DNA of 34,450 nucleotides, from the NCBI GenBank assembly GCA_028284295.1, contig JANQSB010000443.1:1-34450 (forward strand), in the 5' to 3' direction. The notes below the pieces were generated by a model. The model was not told the DNA's origin, did not search any database, and worked only from the letters and a program-made list of their open reading frames with translations. Made by a program: the position numbers and the translations under genes. Source of the stretch: Myxococcota bacterium (GTDB taxonomy: Bacteria > Myxococcota_A > UBA9160 > UBA4427). Of this stretch, positions 26,299 through 34,450 are shown piece by piece (the first letter of the stretch is position 1; each line of letters begins with the position of its first letter).

Positions 26299-27657
26299 TC
26301 AACCCCCTTGCGCCAGCTCGGGCTCGAGGCGCCACTCGACGTGGGTGCGGACCCACTTGGGATCCCACCACTCGAGCGGGTCGACGTATTGGCCCCCCAC
26401 CAGGATCGCGAAGTGCAGGTGGTCTCCGCCCGCCAGGCCGGTGGCCCCGGAGCTTCCGAGCTTCTGCCCTCTTGCGACTTCTTCGCCCACCTTCACGTCC
26501 ATGCTGGACAGGTGTGCGTAGAGGGAGTGCAGGCCGAGTCCGTGATCGACGATCACGCACTGTCCGTAGATCCCGAGCTCGTCCGCGAAGGCGACGACGC
26601 CGGCGTTCCCCGCGGTGACCGGTGCGCCGCCGGTGCTGGCCAGGTCGAAACCGTAGTGGGTCGCGCGGGAGATCTTGCGATCGCGCCAGAGATAGCTGCG
26701 CTGCTCCGCGAAGCGACTGGTGACCTTCGAGTTCCGCATCTGCTCGAAGGCGCCCTGCCAGTGGCGCTTCGAGCTCGCCCCTTCGACGATCGCCCGGATG
26801 CGTTCCTCGTTGCGTCCGCGCAGCACCTCGTTGACCCGGGCGAAGGACTCTCCGGCGTCGCGCCCCGCCAGCCCGTTCGCCTCGGCGAGGGGTCGCACCT
26901 TCGACTCGAGGAAGCCCTCGGAGAGGCGGATCTGACTGCTGTCGAAGTCGCGCTCGATGATCCGGACCGCGAAGCCCGCCTCGGCCTCGTTGCCGGCGGC
27001 ATCGCGAGCGACCACCCGCACCGCCGGATCGCGCGGTGCCTCGACGGGGATCGCGAAGAGCGCGATCCGGTCCAGCTCGTCCCCTCCAGGCGAGACAGGA
27101 TGACCCGGGAAGAAGGCCTCGGCGACCCGGACACCGTCCTCGGCGGTCGCCTCGCCGACGCGATAGACCACGGCCGCCGATCCGCCCCGGTGCACGTAGG
27201 TGAGGCCGCTCCTCACGTCGAGCGCGGGCGGGGCCGTATCGACCACGACCTTGCTGCTCTGCTCGGAGAAGTTGCCGGCCAGGCCGTCCCGCAGCGACCA
27301 ATCGCGCGCAACGACCTCCAGGGTGGTCGTTCCGTCGGAGAGGCCGAGGGCTTCGGCGTCCAGCGAGACCTCCAGCTCTTCTTCGCGGGCGCTTCCTCCG
27401 GTCATGAAGTCGCCCGGGTGGTGGCGTTCGACCAGGGTGCGCGGCTCGCCGCCGACCTGGATGCGAACCTCGACGGCGCGAAGGCCCGAGCCCGCGTCGG
27501 CGACCCGCACGGTCAGGGTCTGCAGCTCCTTCCCCAGCACCACGGATGGCAGGACTTCGATCTCGGGCGCGTCGCCTTCGAGGCGCGGAACGAGAGCGAC
27601 GAGGACCGCGACGCTCGCGGCGAGAACGACGAGAAGAATCCAGAATCGGGCCGTCAA
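26299..27657 (-). CDS. Membrane-anchored M23-family peptidase
   Basis: C-terminal HYGFDLAST...GVVAFADELGIYGQCVIVDHGLGLHSLYAHLS...GDHLHFAI; N-terminal TM; TTG start assumed. Confidence 0.9.
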   Translation of the reverse strand: MTARFWILLVVLAASVAVLVALVPRLEGDAPEIEVLPSVVLGKELQTLTVRVADAGSGLRAVEVRIQVGGEPRTLVERHHPGDFMTGGSAREEELEVSLDAEALGLSDGTTTLEVVARDWSLRDGLAGNFSEQSSKVVVDTAPPALDVRSGLTYVHRGGSAAVVYRVGEATAEDGVRVAEAFFPGHPVSPGGDELDRIALFAIPVEAPRDPAVRVVARDAAGNEAEAGFAVRIIERDFDSSQIRLSEGFLESKVRPLAEANGLAGRDAGESFARVNEVLRGRNEERIRAIVEGASSKRHWQGAFEQMRNSKVTSRFAEQRSYLWRDRKISRATHYGFDLASTGGAPVTAGNAGVVAFADELGIYGQCVIVDHGLGLHSLYAHLSSMDVKVGEEVARGQKLGSSGATGLAGGDHLHFAILVGGQYVDPLEWWDPKWVRTHVEWRLEPELAQGG

Positions 27658-27769
27658 CGGGTGTCCACCATGAGTTCGGAGGGGGGTCCGCTGAGGAGGG
27701 CACCGGGCAGCATAGCAGCGGTGCCCCCGCCATTGACGCCTCGGGGGCGCTTTCCGATGCTCGGGCCCG

Positions 27770-28369
27770 ATGTCGCTCCTGAACCGCATCGTTCTCGTCC
27801 GACACGGCGAGACGGTCGGCGAGTCGAGCATCCGCTACTACGGGGCCACGGACGTGGCGCTCTCGGATCTGGGGCGCGAGCAGGTGCGGCGGGCGAGACT
27901 GGCCCTCCCCGGAGACGGCTTCGACCTGGTGCTGACGAGCCCCCTCTCGCGCGCCTGGGAGTCGGCCCGGATCGTCCATCCCGAAGGCGGCATCCGCCTG
28001 GTGGCCGAGCTGCGCGAGATCGACTTCGGCGACTGGGAGGGTCTGACTGCCGAGGAGATTCGCGCGCGCGACCCGGTGCGCTACGAGGACTGGCAGCGGA
28101 AGCGGTCGGGCTTCGAGTTCCCCGGTGGCGAACGCCGCGCCGACTTCCAGCGGCGCATCGACACGGCCGTCGACGGCATGCTGTCGAGTGGCTTCTCGTC
28201 GCTCCTGGTGGTGGTCCACAAGGGCGTGATCCGCGCTATCGCGCGCCGCCTGCTGGCCGCCGAGCTTCCGGAGGGCGAACCCCAGCTGGGAGGCCTGGTC
28301 CAGCTGACCCGTCGCGCGAACGGAGAGTGGTTCGCGGGGCGCACGAGCAGCGATCCCACCCGCGCGTAG
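27770..28369 (+). CDS. Histidine phosphatase (phosphoglycerate mutase-like)
   Basis: IVLVRHGETVGE; TSPLSRAWESA; REIDFGDWEG; VVVHKGVIRAI. Confidence 0.92.
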   Translation: MSLLNRIVLVRHGETVGESSIRYYGATDVALSDLGREQVRRARLALPGDGFDLVLTSPLSRAWESARIVHPEGGIRLVAELREIDFGDWEGLTAEEIRARDPVRYEDWQRKRSGFEFPGGERRADFQRRIDTAVDGMLSSGFSSLLVVVHKGVIRAIARRLLAAELPEGEPQLGGLVQLTRRANGEWFAGRTSSDPTRA

Positions 28370-28384
28370 AGGGAGTCTCGAGCT

Positions 28385-29740
28385 CTACTCGGTGGCGCCG
28401 GGGCTCCGATAGGCGTCGCACTCGTTCGGAATCGGGCTTCCGTCGCCCAGGGAGCGCGCCAGCACGAAGAGGTCGGCGACCGTGCAGTCCGTGGCTCCCC
28501 CATCCGAGGGGCCGATGACGTTGCAGCGACGCTCTTCGAAGCTCGTCTGCGGACTCGCGCCGACCACGAAGCGACGGGCCTCTTCCAGGTCGGCGGCCGT
28601 CACGCCACCGATCTCGTCGACGTTTCCGCACTGGCAGACGTCGCCGCCGGGGAAGACGTCGCTCTCTTCCTGGCCCGGGTTGAAGATGAAGATGCAGTTG
28701 TCGACGCCGTCGAGGTCGGCGTCCGAGTCCGTGTCGGGGTCGTTGGGGTTCGAGCCGATCCCGACCTCCTCGCTGTCGCTGAGGGTGTCCGAGTCCGTGT
28801 CGGCCGAACGGGGATCGGTGCCGGTGTCGTTCTCGTCGATGAAGACACCGCTGTCGGTCTCGACGTCGTTCGCGAGACCGTCCCCGTCGATGTCGGGGTC
28901 GCAGAGGTCTCCGAGGCCGTCCCCGTCCACGTTGCCCTGCCGGCCGTTCCCGACACCCGGGCACAGGTCCGAGCCCGGCTCCACGGCGTGGAGGGCGTTG
29001 CGACCGATGGCTCCCGCCCAGGCCAGGTCCATCGCGCTGCCGTCGATGGCGAGCTCGAAGCTCGGGCCCGTCGATTCGTACTCGAAGGCATCGGCCGGCT
29101 CGCCCAGGCTGCCGCCGAGCGATTCGGGCTGGTCGAGGGAGAGCAGCAGGTGCCCGCTCGAGAGCCGGTGCAGGGCGTCGACGTCCGACCCGGAAGACAG
29201 ACCCTCGCCGTCGCCGTCGAAGACGACCACGGCGGAGGGCGAGCTGGACCACTGGACGACGTCCTCGGGCCACACCGTCGTGCCCTCCAGCACCACGACC
29301 GTGTCGAAGGAGAGCAGCAGGTCCGACCCGCTCCGGCCGACGGCGTCGACGTTCACCCCGGCACCGAGGCCCCGCGCGGAGGCGTCGAAGACCACCACGT
29401 AGCTCTCCGCATCCAGGTCGTAGCTCACCACGTCGCCGGGCTCGACGAAGGTCCCGCCCAGGTCGGCGGGCTGATCGAGGGAGAAGAAGGCCAGGCCGTT
29501 CAGGTCGAGATGGAGGGCGTCCACGTCCACGCTCGCTGGCAGGGCTCCCAGCTCGACGGTGTTGGAGGCTCCGGGCGGGTCCTCGCTGACGGCCTGCTCG
29601 GGACCCACCAGCAGCGCTCCGCCACCGAGGGAGAGCAGCTGGTCGGCCGAGCTCGTCACGTCGGCCAGGGGGGTGGCCGCACCGGCCAGAGGCGCCGCGA
29701 AGAGCAGGCAGAGCCCGAGAGAAAGGGCCGCGGCGCGCAC
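28385..29740 (-). CDS. Secreted protein with three ~57-aa repeats and a thrombospondin type-3-like Ca-binding segment
   Basis: Signal peptide; repeated VDAL...LLLSLDQP..LGG..; DGDGLGDLCDPDIDGDGLANDVE...DTDSDTLSDSEE. Confidence 0.82.
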   Translation of the reverse strand: MRAAALSLGLCLLFAAPLAGAATPLADVTSSADQLLSLGGGALLVGPEQAVSEDPPGASNTVELGALPASVDVDALHLDLNGLAFFSLDQPADLGGTFVEPGDVVSYDLDAESYVVVFDASARGLGAGVNVDAVGRSGSDLLLSFDTVVVLEGTTVWPEDVVQWSSSPSAVVVFDGDGEGLSSGSDVDALHRLSSGHLLLSLDQPESLGGSLGEPADAFEYESTGPSFELAIDGSAMDLAWAGAIGRNALHAVEPGSDLCPGVGNGRQGNVDGDGLGDLCDPDIDGDGLANDVETDSGVFIDENDTGTDPRSADTDSDTLSDSEEVGIGSNPNDPDTDSDADLDGVDNCIFIFNPGQEESDVFPGGDVCQCGNVDEIGGVTAADLEEARRFVVGASPQTSFEERRCNVIGPSDGGATDCTVADLFVLARSLGDGSPIPNECDAYRSPGATE

Positions 29741-29741
29741 C

Positions 29742-30788
29742 CTACTCGACGACCTCGCAGGTCCCCGGCTCGCAGAAGTTGTCGAGCAGGTTCGTGAAGA
29801 AGTAGCCGGAGAGCGATCCGCGGAGGATGTCGCCGTCCCCGTCCTGGTCGTTGTAGCTGAAGCTGTTGAGGCCCACGCCCTGGTTGGTGCGAAGGGTCAG
29901 GATGCCGTCGTTGTCGTTGCTGAGGAGCAGATTTCCGTAGATGAGCGCGTGGTGGCTGCCCACCGAGATGCCGTTGAGCGTGTTGTCGAGAGAGACGTTG
30001 TAGCGGAAGATCATGCTCTCGCCGCCGCCCAGCCCCGTGCCTCCGTTGTCGCCGGAGAGGTTGGAGACGATGGTGCTGTTGCCGCTGAGGGTGATCCCCC
30101 AGCCGCCGTTGCTCTTCGCGATGTTGTGCTGGGAGCTGGTCGCGTCCTTGCCGAAGATGCCGTGGCCGGTGTTCCGCCAGCTGATGTTGCCCGTATGGAC
30201 ATCGCCCTTCTGTCCGGAGGACAGTCCATTGCCGCCGTTGTGGTGGACGAGGTTGTCGAACATGGTGCCGAACTGGTTGACGATGACTCCCGCGCCGCCG
30301 TTGCGGGCGGCCCGGCAGCGGATCACCGTGGCCCGGTTGTCGAGCCGGATGCCGACACCTCCGTTGTCGACCGCGGTGACAGCCTCGACGTGCACGAGGT
30401 CGGCGGTGGGGGAGTCGATCCCGTCCCCTCCCATGCCCCGGATGATCCCGTTCCGGATCGAGTGGCCCAGCCCCGCGAGGATCTCGATGCCGTTGCCGTT
30501 TCCCGCGCTACCGGGCCCGACGATCGAGAAGCCGTTCAGGTCGATGAAGACGGCGTCGCTGCTGTTGACCGTGATGGCCGTGGTGTTCGGCGGGTCGGCC
30601 GCGCCCGTCACGTCGAGGTTGCTCGTGAGCCGGTAGGTGCCGGCCTGGGTGATGTCGAAGGGGAAGCCGCCCGACCCTTCGACCCGGGCCTGATTGACGA
30701 GCACCACGCCTTCCGCGCCGAGCGCGGGAGTGGCGAAGATCAGGAGCAGGCCGGACAGCAGGGCGAGTCGTGTGTGTCGCGTGTCCAT
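29742..30788 (-). CDS. Secreted right-handed beta-helix repeat protein
   Basis: Signal peptide; repeated short N/G-rich coils (GVGIRLDNRATVIRCRAARNGGAGVIV). Confidence 0.85.
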   Translation of the reverse strand: MDTRHTRLALLSGLLLIFATPALGAEGVVLVNQARVEGSGGFPFDITQAGTYRLTSNLDVTGAADPPNTTAITVNSSDAVFIDLNGFSIVGPGSAGNGNGIEILAGLGHSIRNGIIRGMGGDGIDSPTADLVHVEAVTAVDNGGVGIRLDNRATVIRCRAARNGGAGVIVNQFGTMFDNLVHHNGGNGLSSGQKGDVHTGNISWRNTGHGIFGKDATSSQHNIAKSNGGWGITLSGNSTIVSNLSGDNGGTGLGGGESMIFRYNVSLDNTLNGISVGSHHALIYGNLLLSNDNDGILTLRTNQGVGLNSFSYNDQDGDGDILRGSLSGYFFTNLLDNFCEPGTCEVVE

Positions 30789-30798
30789 CTCCTCTCCT

Positions 30799-31875
30799 TC
30801 AGCAGCTCGTGTTGCTGCCGCACACGTTGGATTCGAGGGTGTAGCCGTTCAGCGGATTGCTGCTGAACACGTTGAGGCCGTAAGGCTGCTGCACGGTCAG
30901 GTAGAGCGGGTAGCCGCTGTTGCCCCGGGCGACGTTCTCGAGGATCAGGACTCCGCGACTCGAGCCGTTCATGTGGTAGCCGTCCCCGTCGTTGTTGAGG
31001 GCGCTGTTGCCGTGGAGCAGGGTCCCGTTCTCGAACTCGAAGCCCATCGTGTTGCTCTCGTAGGCGGTGCTCGAGTCGACGAGCATTCCCTTCGAGGTGG
31101 ACACGAAGCCGCGGCCGTTCACCCAGGCGTTGGTGTTGTGGACCAGCATGTAGCCGCTGCCCTGGACGGCGGCGTCGCTCGCGTAGCGGACACTGCTCGC
31201 GTCCACGAGCAGTGCCGCATCGGAGCCCGAGAACGCGCCGTAGATGCCGTCGCCGCCAGTCGTCACGATGCGCGCGTTCGAGACCCGGCACGGGCCCCAG
31301 CAGGTGACTCCGTTCGCGGCCAGGTCCTGCATGGCCACGTCGTGAACCCGGGAGCCGTCACCCACGTAGATCCCGGTGCCGCCTCCGTGGCGCACCGTGA
31401 CCGACTCGACGGTAGCCCCGTCGCCGAGGATCACGCCGTGGCGCCCCATACCGGAGATGGACCCGTTTCGGACGCTGACGCCTTCCTGGTTCAGTCCGTA
31501 GATGGCGTCCCCGTTGGCCGTGTAGGTGCAGTTCACGCTACCCGCCTCGCTGGACGTGCTGGTCGTGGTGCAGTTGTTGGTCCCCTTGATGGTGTGGCCG
31601 CCCATGTCGAGGGTGACCCAGTCCGCGGTGATCTCGATCGCGGTCGTGAACTGGGGGTTCAGCTCGCCCGTCAGGTCGAGATCGCTGACGAGCACGTAGC
31701 TTCCCGAGCTCGCGATGGTGATCGGGAAGCCGGGCGCGTCGCCGGCGAGGCGCCCGGTCGTCGCCGCGGTCTGACTGATCTGGATGCGACCGTCCGTCGC
31801 CCGGGCGGGCTCGGGAGTGACGAGGCCCGCCGTGAGTGTCGCCACCAGGAAGAGGACGCTGTGGGAGAGCTTCAT
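30799..31875 (-). CDS. Secreted right-handed beta-helix repeat protein, paralogous to its downstream neighbour
   Basis: Signal peptide; SGSYVLVSDLDLTGELNPQFTTAIEI resembles the neighbour's AGTYRLTSNLDVTGAADPPNTTAITV. Confidence 0.85.
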   Translation of the reverse strand: MKLSHSVLFLVATLTAGLVTPEPARATDGRIQISQTAATTGRLAGDAPGFPITIASSGSYVLVSDLDLTGELNPQFTTAIEITADWVTLDMGGHTIKGTNNCTTTSTSSEAGSVNCTYTANGDAIYGLNQEGVSVRNGSISGMGRHGVILGDGATVESVTVRHGGGTGIYVGDGSRVHDVAMQDLAANGVTCWGPCRVSNARIVTTGGDGIYGAFSGSDAALLVDASSVRYASDAAVQGSGYMLVHNTNAWVNGRGFVSTSKGMLVDSSTAYESNTMGFEFENGTLLHGNSALNNDGDGYHMNGSSRGVLILENVARGNSGYPLYLTVQQPYGLNVFSSNPLNGYTLESNVCGSNTSC

Positions 31876-32282
31876 CGGGGCTCCGGTGCAGGGATCGGGT
31901 TTCGAGGGACCTTGGCCTAACAGATTGTGGGCGCGGATGACGCCGGGCGCCATGAACCACTTAACAACAGGCGACCCTCGACTTCCCGCTCGCCGGGTGG
32001 CCGATTCCGGCCATCCCGACGCCCCGGCGCCGTCGGGCGGGGCGGAGTGCCCCAAGACCGCACCGACCCGGGGTCCCGAAGCGGGACGGCCGACCGAACA
32101 GCCTTCTCGTCCGGACGCTTGCGTTCCCCGAAAAGCCTGCAAATGCAGGGCCTTGGCGGCCCGCTTGCGGGTTCCGACGCGAGGTATGGAATCGGTAAGG
32201 GCGCGGTAACGCGCGCCACCCGCCTTCTGGCGATGTTCCCGTCGTCCTTCGGCACACCTCAAACCTTCAGGGAGCAATCGCA

Positions 32283-33050
32283 ATGAAGCGCGCGGCCGTC
32301 CTCGTCTACGGATTCGCCTGTTACGGCATCTTCTTCGCCACCTTCCTCTACTCCATCGGGTTCATCGGAAACCTCGCCGTCCCCAAGTCGGTCGACTCGG
32401 GCCCGGCGGTCGACTGGAGCCTCGCCGTCGCCGTGAACCTGGCGCTGCTCGGAGTCTTCGCCCTCCAGCACAGCGTCATGGCGCGTCCCTTCTTCAAGCG
32501 CTGGATCACACGCAGCATCCCGCAGCCCGCCGAGCGGCCGACCTACGTGCTGGCGAGCAGCGCGGCGCTGGCGCTGCTGTACTGGGGCTGGGAGCCGCTG
32601 CCCGAGCTGGTCTTCTCCGTCCAGAGCGAGATGCTCCGGAGCGCGTTGACCGCGCTCTTCTTCGGCGGCGTGGGCCTGGTCCTCTACTCGACCTTCCTGA
32701 TCGACCACTTCGACCTGTTCGGCCTGCGCCAGGTGATCCTCTACTTCCAGGACCGGCCCTACACGGAGAAGAACTTCGTCACGCCCTCGCTCTACCGCTA
32801 CATCCGCCACCCGCTCTACGTCGGCTGGTTCGTCACCTTCTGGGCCACCCCGGACATGAGCGTCGGGCATCTGCTGCTCGCTCTCGGCACGACCGCGTAC
32901 ATCCTGGTGGCCATCGTCTTCGAGGAGCGGGATCTGGGCGAGCTGCTCGGAAGCGACTACCGCGAGTATCGCGAGCGCACGCCGAAGTTCGTACCCCGCG
33001 TCCGCAATCGCAGCAGCGAGCAGCCGGTGACTCTGGAGAGCGCCGTCTGA
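32283..33050 (+). CDS. NnrU/isoprenylcysteine-methyltransferase-like membrane protein, possible methanethiol S-methyltransferase (MddA-like)
   Basis: FFATFLYSIGFIGNLAVPKSVDSGP N-terminus; YRYIRHPLYVGW and EERDLGELLGSDYREYRERTPKFVP. Confidence 0.7.
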   Translation: MKRAAVLVYGFACYGIFFATFLYSIGFIGNLAVPKSVDSGPAVDWSLAVAVNLALLGVFALQHSVMARPFFKRWITRSIPQPAERPTYVLASSAALALLYWGWEPLPELVFSVQSEMLRSALTALFFGGVGLVLYSTFLIDHFDLFGLRQVILYFQDRPYTEKNFVTPSLYRYIRHPLYVGWFVTFWATPDMSVGHLLLALGTTAYILVAIVFEERDLGELLGSDYREYRERTPKFVPRVRNRSSEQPVTLESAV

Positions 33051-33057
33051 GACCACT

Positions 33058-33091
33058 CGGACGGGAGGCGCGGTGCCGCGCCTCCCGTCCG
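33058..33091. terminator. Very strong hairpin between two methyltransferase genes
   Basis: CGGACGGGAGGCGCGG-tg-CCGCGCCTCCCGTCCG: perfect 16-nt arms; no long T tract. Confidence 0.6.
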
Positions 33092-33131
33092 GGCTTCCGA
33101 AACCTCCCACCCGCAACTCTGGAGTCCAGAG

Positions 33132-34199
33132 ATGACCCGAGAAATCGACAACGCCCGAGCCGAAGCCTTCGGAGAGAAGATGGTCGGCATCCTCAACGGG
33201 GCCGCCACCGCGCTGATGGTCTCGGTGGGCCACCGGACCGGCCTCTTCGACGTGATGAGCGGCCTCGACCCTCGCGAGAGTCAGGGGATCGCCGACGAGG
33301 CCGGCCTGCAGGAGCGCTACGTGCGCGAGTGGCTCGGTGCCATGGTGACCGGTGGCATCGTCGAGTACGACGAGAGCAGTGGCTGTTATCACCTGCCGCC
33401 CGAGCACGCCGCGAGCCTCACGCGCGAGGCCCGTCCCAACAACCTGGCCGCGACATGCCAGTGGATCCCGGTCCTCGGCGACGTGGAGGACCAGATCGTC
33501 TCGTGCTTCGAGCACGGCGGTGGCGTTCCCTACTCGAGCTATGAGCGCTTCCACGCGGTCATGGCCGAGGAGAGCGATCAGACCGTGGTCGCCGGGCTGC
33601 TCGAGCAGATCCTGCCCGGCGTGCCGGGACTGGTGGAGTCGCTCGAGCGCGGCATCGACCTCCTCGACGTGGGCTGCGGCAGCGCCAGGGCCATCAACGC
33701 CATGGCGGAGGCCTTCCCGAACAGCCGCTTCACGGGCTACGACCTCTCTTCGGAGGGGATCGCTGCCGGCAAGGCCGAGGCGGCGGCGCGCGGTCTCGAC
33801 AACGTGCATCTCGAGATCCGGGACGTCGCGGATCTCGGGATCGACGACGCCTTCGACGTGGTGACGGCCTTCGACGCGATCCACGACCAGGCCCGGCCAG
33901 ACGCCGTTCTCGCCGGAATCGCCGGAGCGTTGCGCGGCGATGGTCTCTTCCTGATGCAGGACATCGGCGGGTCGAGCCACGTCCACGAGGATCGCGCCAA
34001 TCCGATGGCACCCTTCCTCTACACGATCTCCTGCATGCACTGCATGACGGTCTCGCTCGCATCGGGTGGCGCCGGCCTCGGCGCCATGTGGGGCAAGGAG
34101 ACGGCCTGCAACATGCTGGCGAACGCCGGCTTCGGCAGCGTCGTCGTCAAGGAGCTGCCGCACGACGCGATGAACTACTACTACGTCGCCCGCAAGTAG
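33132..34199 (+). CDS. Class I SAM-dependent methyltransferase with N-terminal winged-helix-like domain
   Basis: GIDLLDVGCGSARAINAMAEAFP motif I; N-terminal HRTGLFDVMSGL...ERYVREWLGAMVTGGIVEYD. Confidence 0.88.
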   Translation: MTREIDNARAEAFGEKMVGILNGAATALMVSVGHRTGLFDVMSGLDPRESQGIADEAGLQERYVREWLGAMVTGGIVEYDESSGCYHLPPEHAASLTREARPNNLAATCQWIPVLGDVEDQIVSCFEHGGGVPYSSYERFHAVMAEESDQTVVAGLLEQILPGVPGLVESLERGIDLLDVGCGSARAINAMAEAFPNSRFTGYDLSSEGIAAGKAEAAARGLDNVHLEIRDVADLGIDDAFDVVTAFDAIHDQARPDAVLAGIAGALRGDGLFLMQDIGGSSHVHEDRANPMAPFLYTISCMHCMTVSLASGGAGLGAMWGKETACNMLANAGFGSVVVKELPHDAMNYYYVARK

Positions 34200-34216
34200 A
34201 ACGACGCGGCTCGTGG

Positions 34217-34247
34217 AAGGGGACGGTGCTCGAAGCGCCGTCCCCTT
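34217..34247 (+). terminator. Rho-independent-like terminator after the methyltransferase
   Basis: AAGGGGACGG-tgctcgaagcg-CCGTCCCCTT followed by cttct; inner GCT/AGC extends the stem. Confidence 0.65.
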
Positions 34248-34311
34248 CTTGCGTTCGGCCCGTGTCCGGGCTGCGTTCCCGGACGGAGTCGCCTGTTATC
34301 TTCCCGGGTCG

Positions 34312-34450
34312 ATGATCTACCGATTCGGCCCCTTCGAGCTCGACGAGCAGGCCGGCGAGCTGCGGCGGGGCGGCCAGGCCGTCGCCATCCAGCCGAAGCC
34401 GCTGGCCCTGCTCTCCTTCCTGCTCCGGGAGCGGGGGCGGGTCGTTCCCC
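34312..34450 (+). CDS. OmpR/PhoB-type winged-helix regulator, N-terminal fragment cut by the window end
   Basis: Translation MIYRFGPFELDEQAGELRRGGQAVAIQPKPLALLSFLLRERGRVVP. Confidence 0.75.
   Translation, partial: MIYRFGPFELDEQAGELRRGGQAVAIQPKPLALLSFLLRERGRVVP

Noticed and set aside
26308-28518. 736-aa plus-strand ORF
   Set aside because: Antisense to the M23 peptidase, which has a complete catalytic motif set
29559-31920. Plus-strand ORFs of 435 and 408 aa
   Set aside because: Antisense to the secreted beta-helix genes; V/A/D/E-rich shadow translation
32101-32200. Possible tRNA-like or c-di-GMP riboswitch sequence
   Set aside because: No complete cloverleaf or recognisable GEMM core could be assembled by eye

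Overview
GC-rich bacterial chromosomal window with about 28 plausible protein-coding genes on both strands. No rRNA, tRNA, CRISPR array, transposase or phage gene was recognised. The lineage is probably a deltaproteobacterial/Myxococcota-like group, inferred only from GC content and gene style. Left to right: a truncated GT39-like membrane protein; a diguanylate cyclase translationally coupled to a degenerate-GGDEF/EAL protein; an SDR; an EamA transporter; a fatty acyl-AMP ligase (FAAL); an MMPL/RND exporter; a methyltransferase; a nucleotidyltransferase/P-loop kinase fusion coupled to an atypical kinase-like protein; an HTTM membrane protein; an acyl carrier protein; an MBOAT acyltransferase; an orphan protein; a lipoprotein sulfatase-like enzyme with Thr at the nucleophile position; a fatty acid hydroxylase; a CmcJ-like oxidoreductase; a nitronate monooxygenase; a duplicated DUF1330-like protein coupled to a DUF2332 protein; an acyltransferase-3; an M23 peptidase; a histidine phosphatase; a tight three-gene run of secreted repeat proteins; an MddA/NnrU-like methyltransferase; a class I methyltransferase; and a truncated winged-helix regulator. 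The most interesting hypothesis is a dispersed, dlt-like acyl-transfer and export set (FAAL + ACP + MBOAT + MMPL, possibly HTTM). Its FAAL, ACP, MBOAT and HTTM genes all have a TAnnnT hexamer 6-7 nt before the start codon and no evident Shine-Dalgarno, as if transcribed leaderless. Several intergenic regions also contain strong or mutually exclusive inverted repeats. All family calls come from reading motifs; no database search was run.
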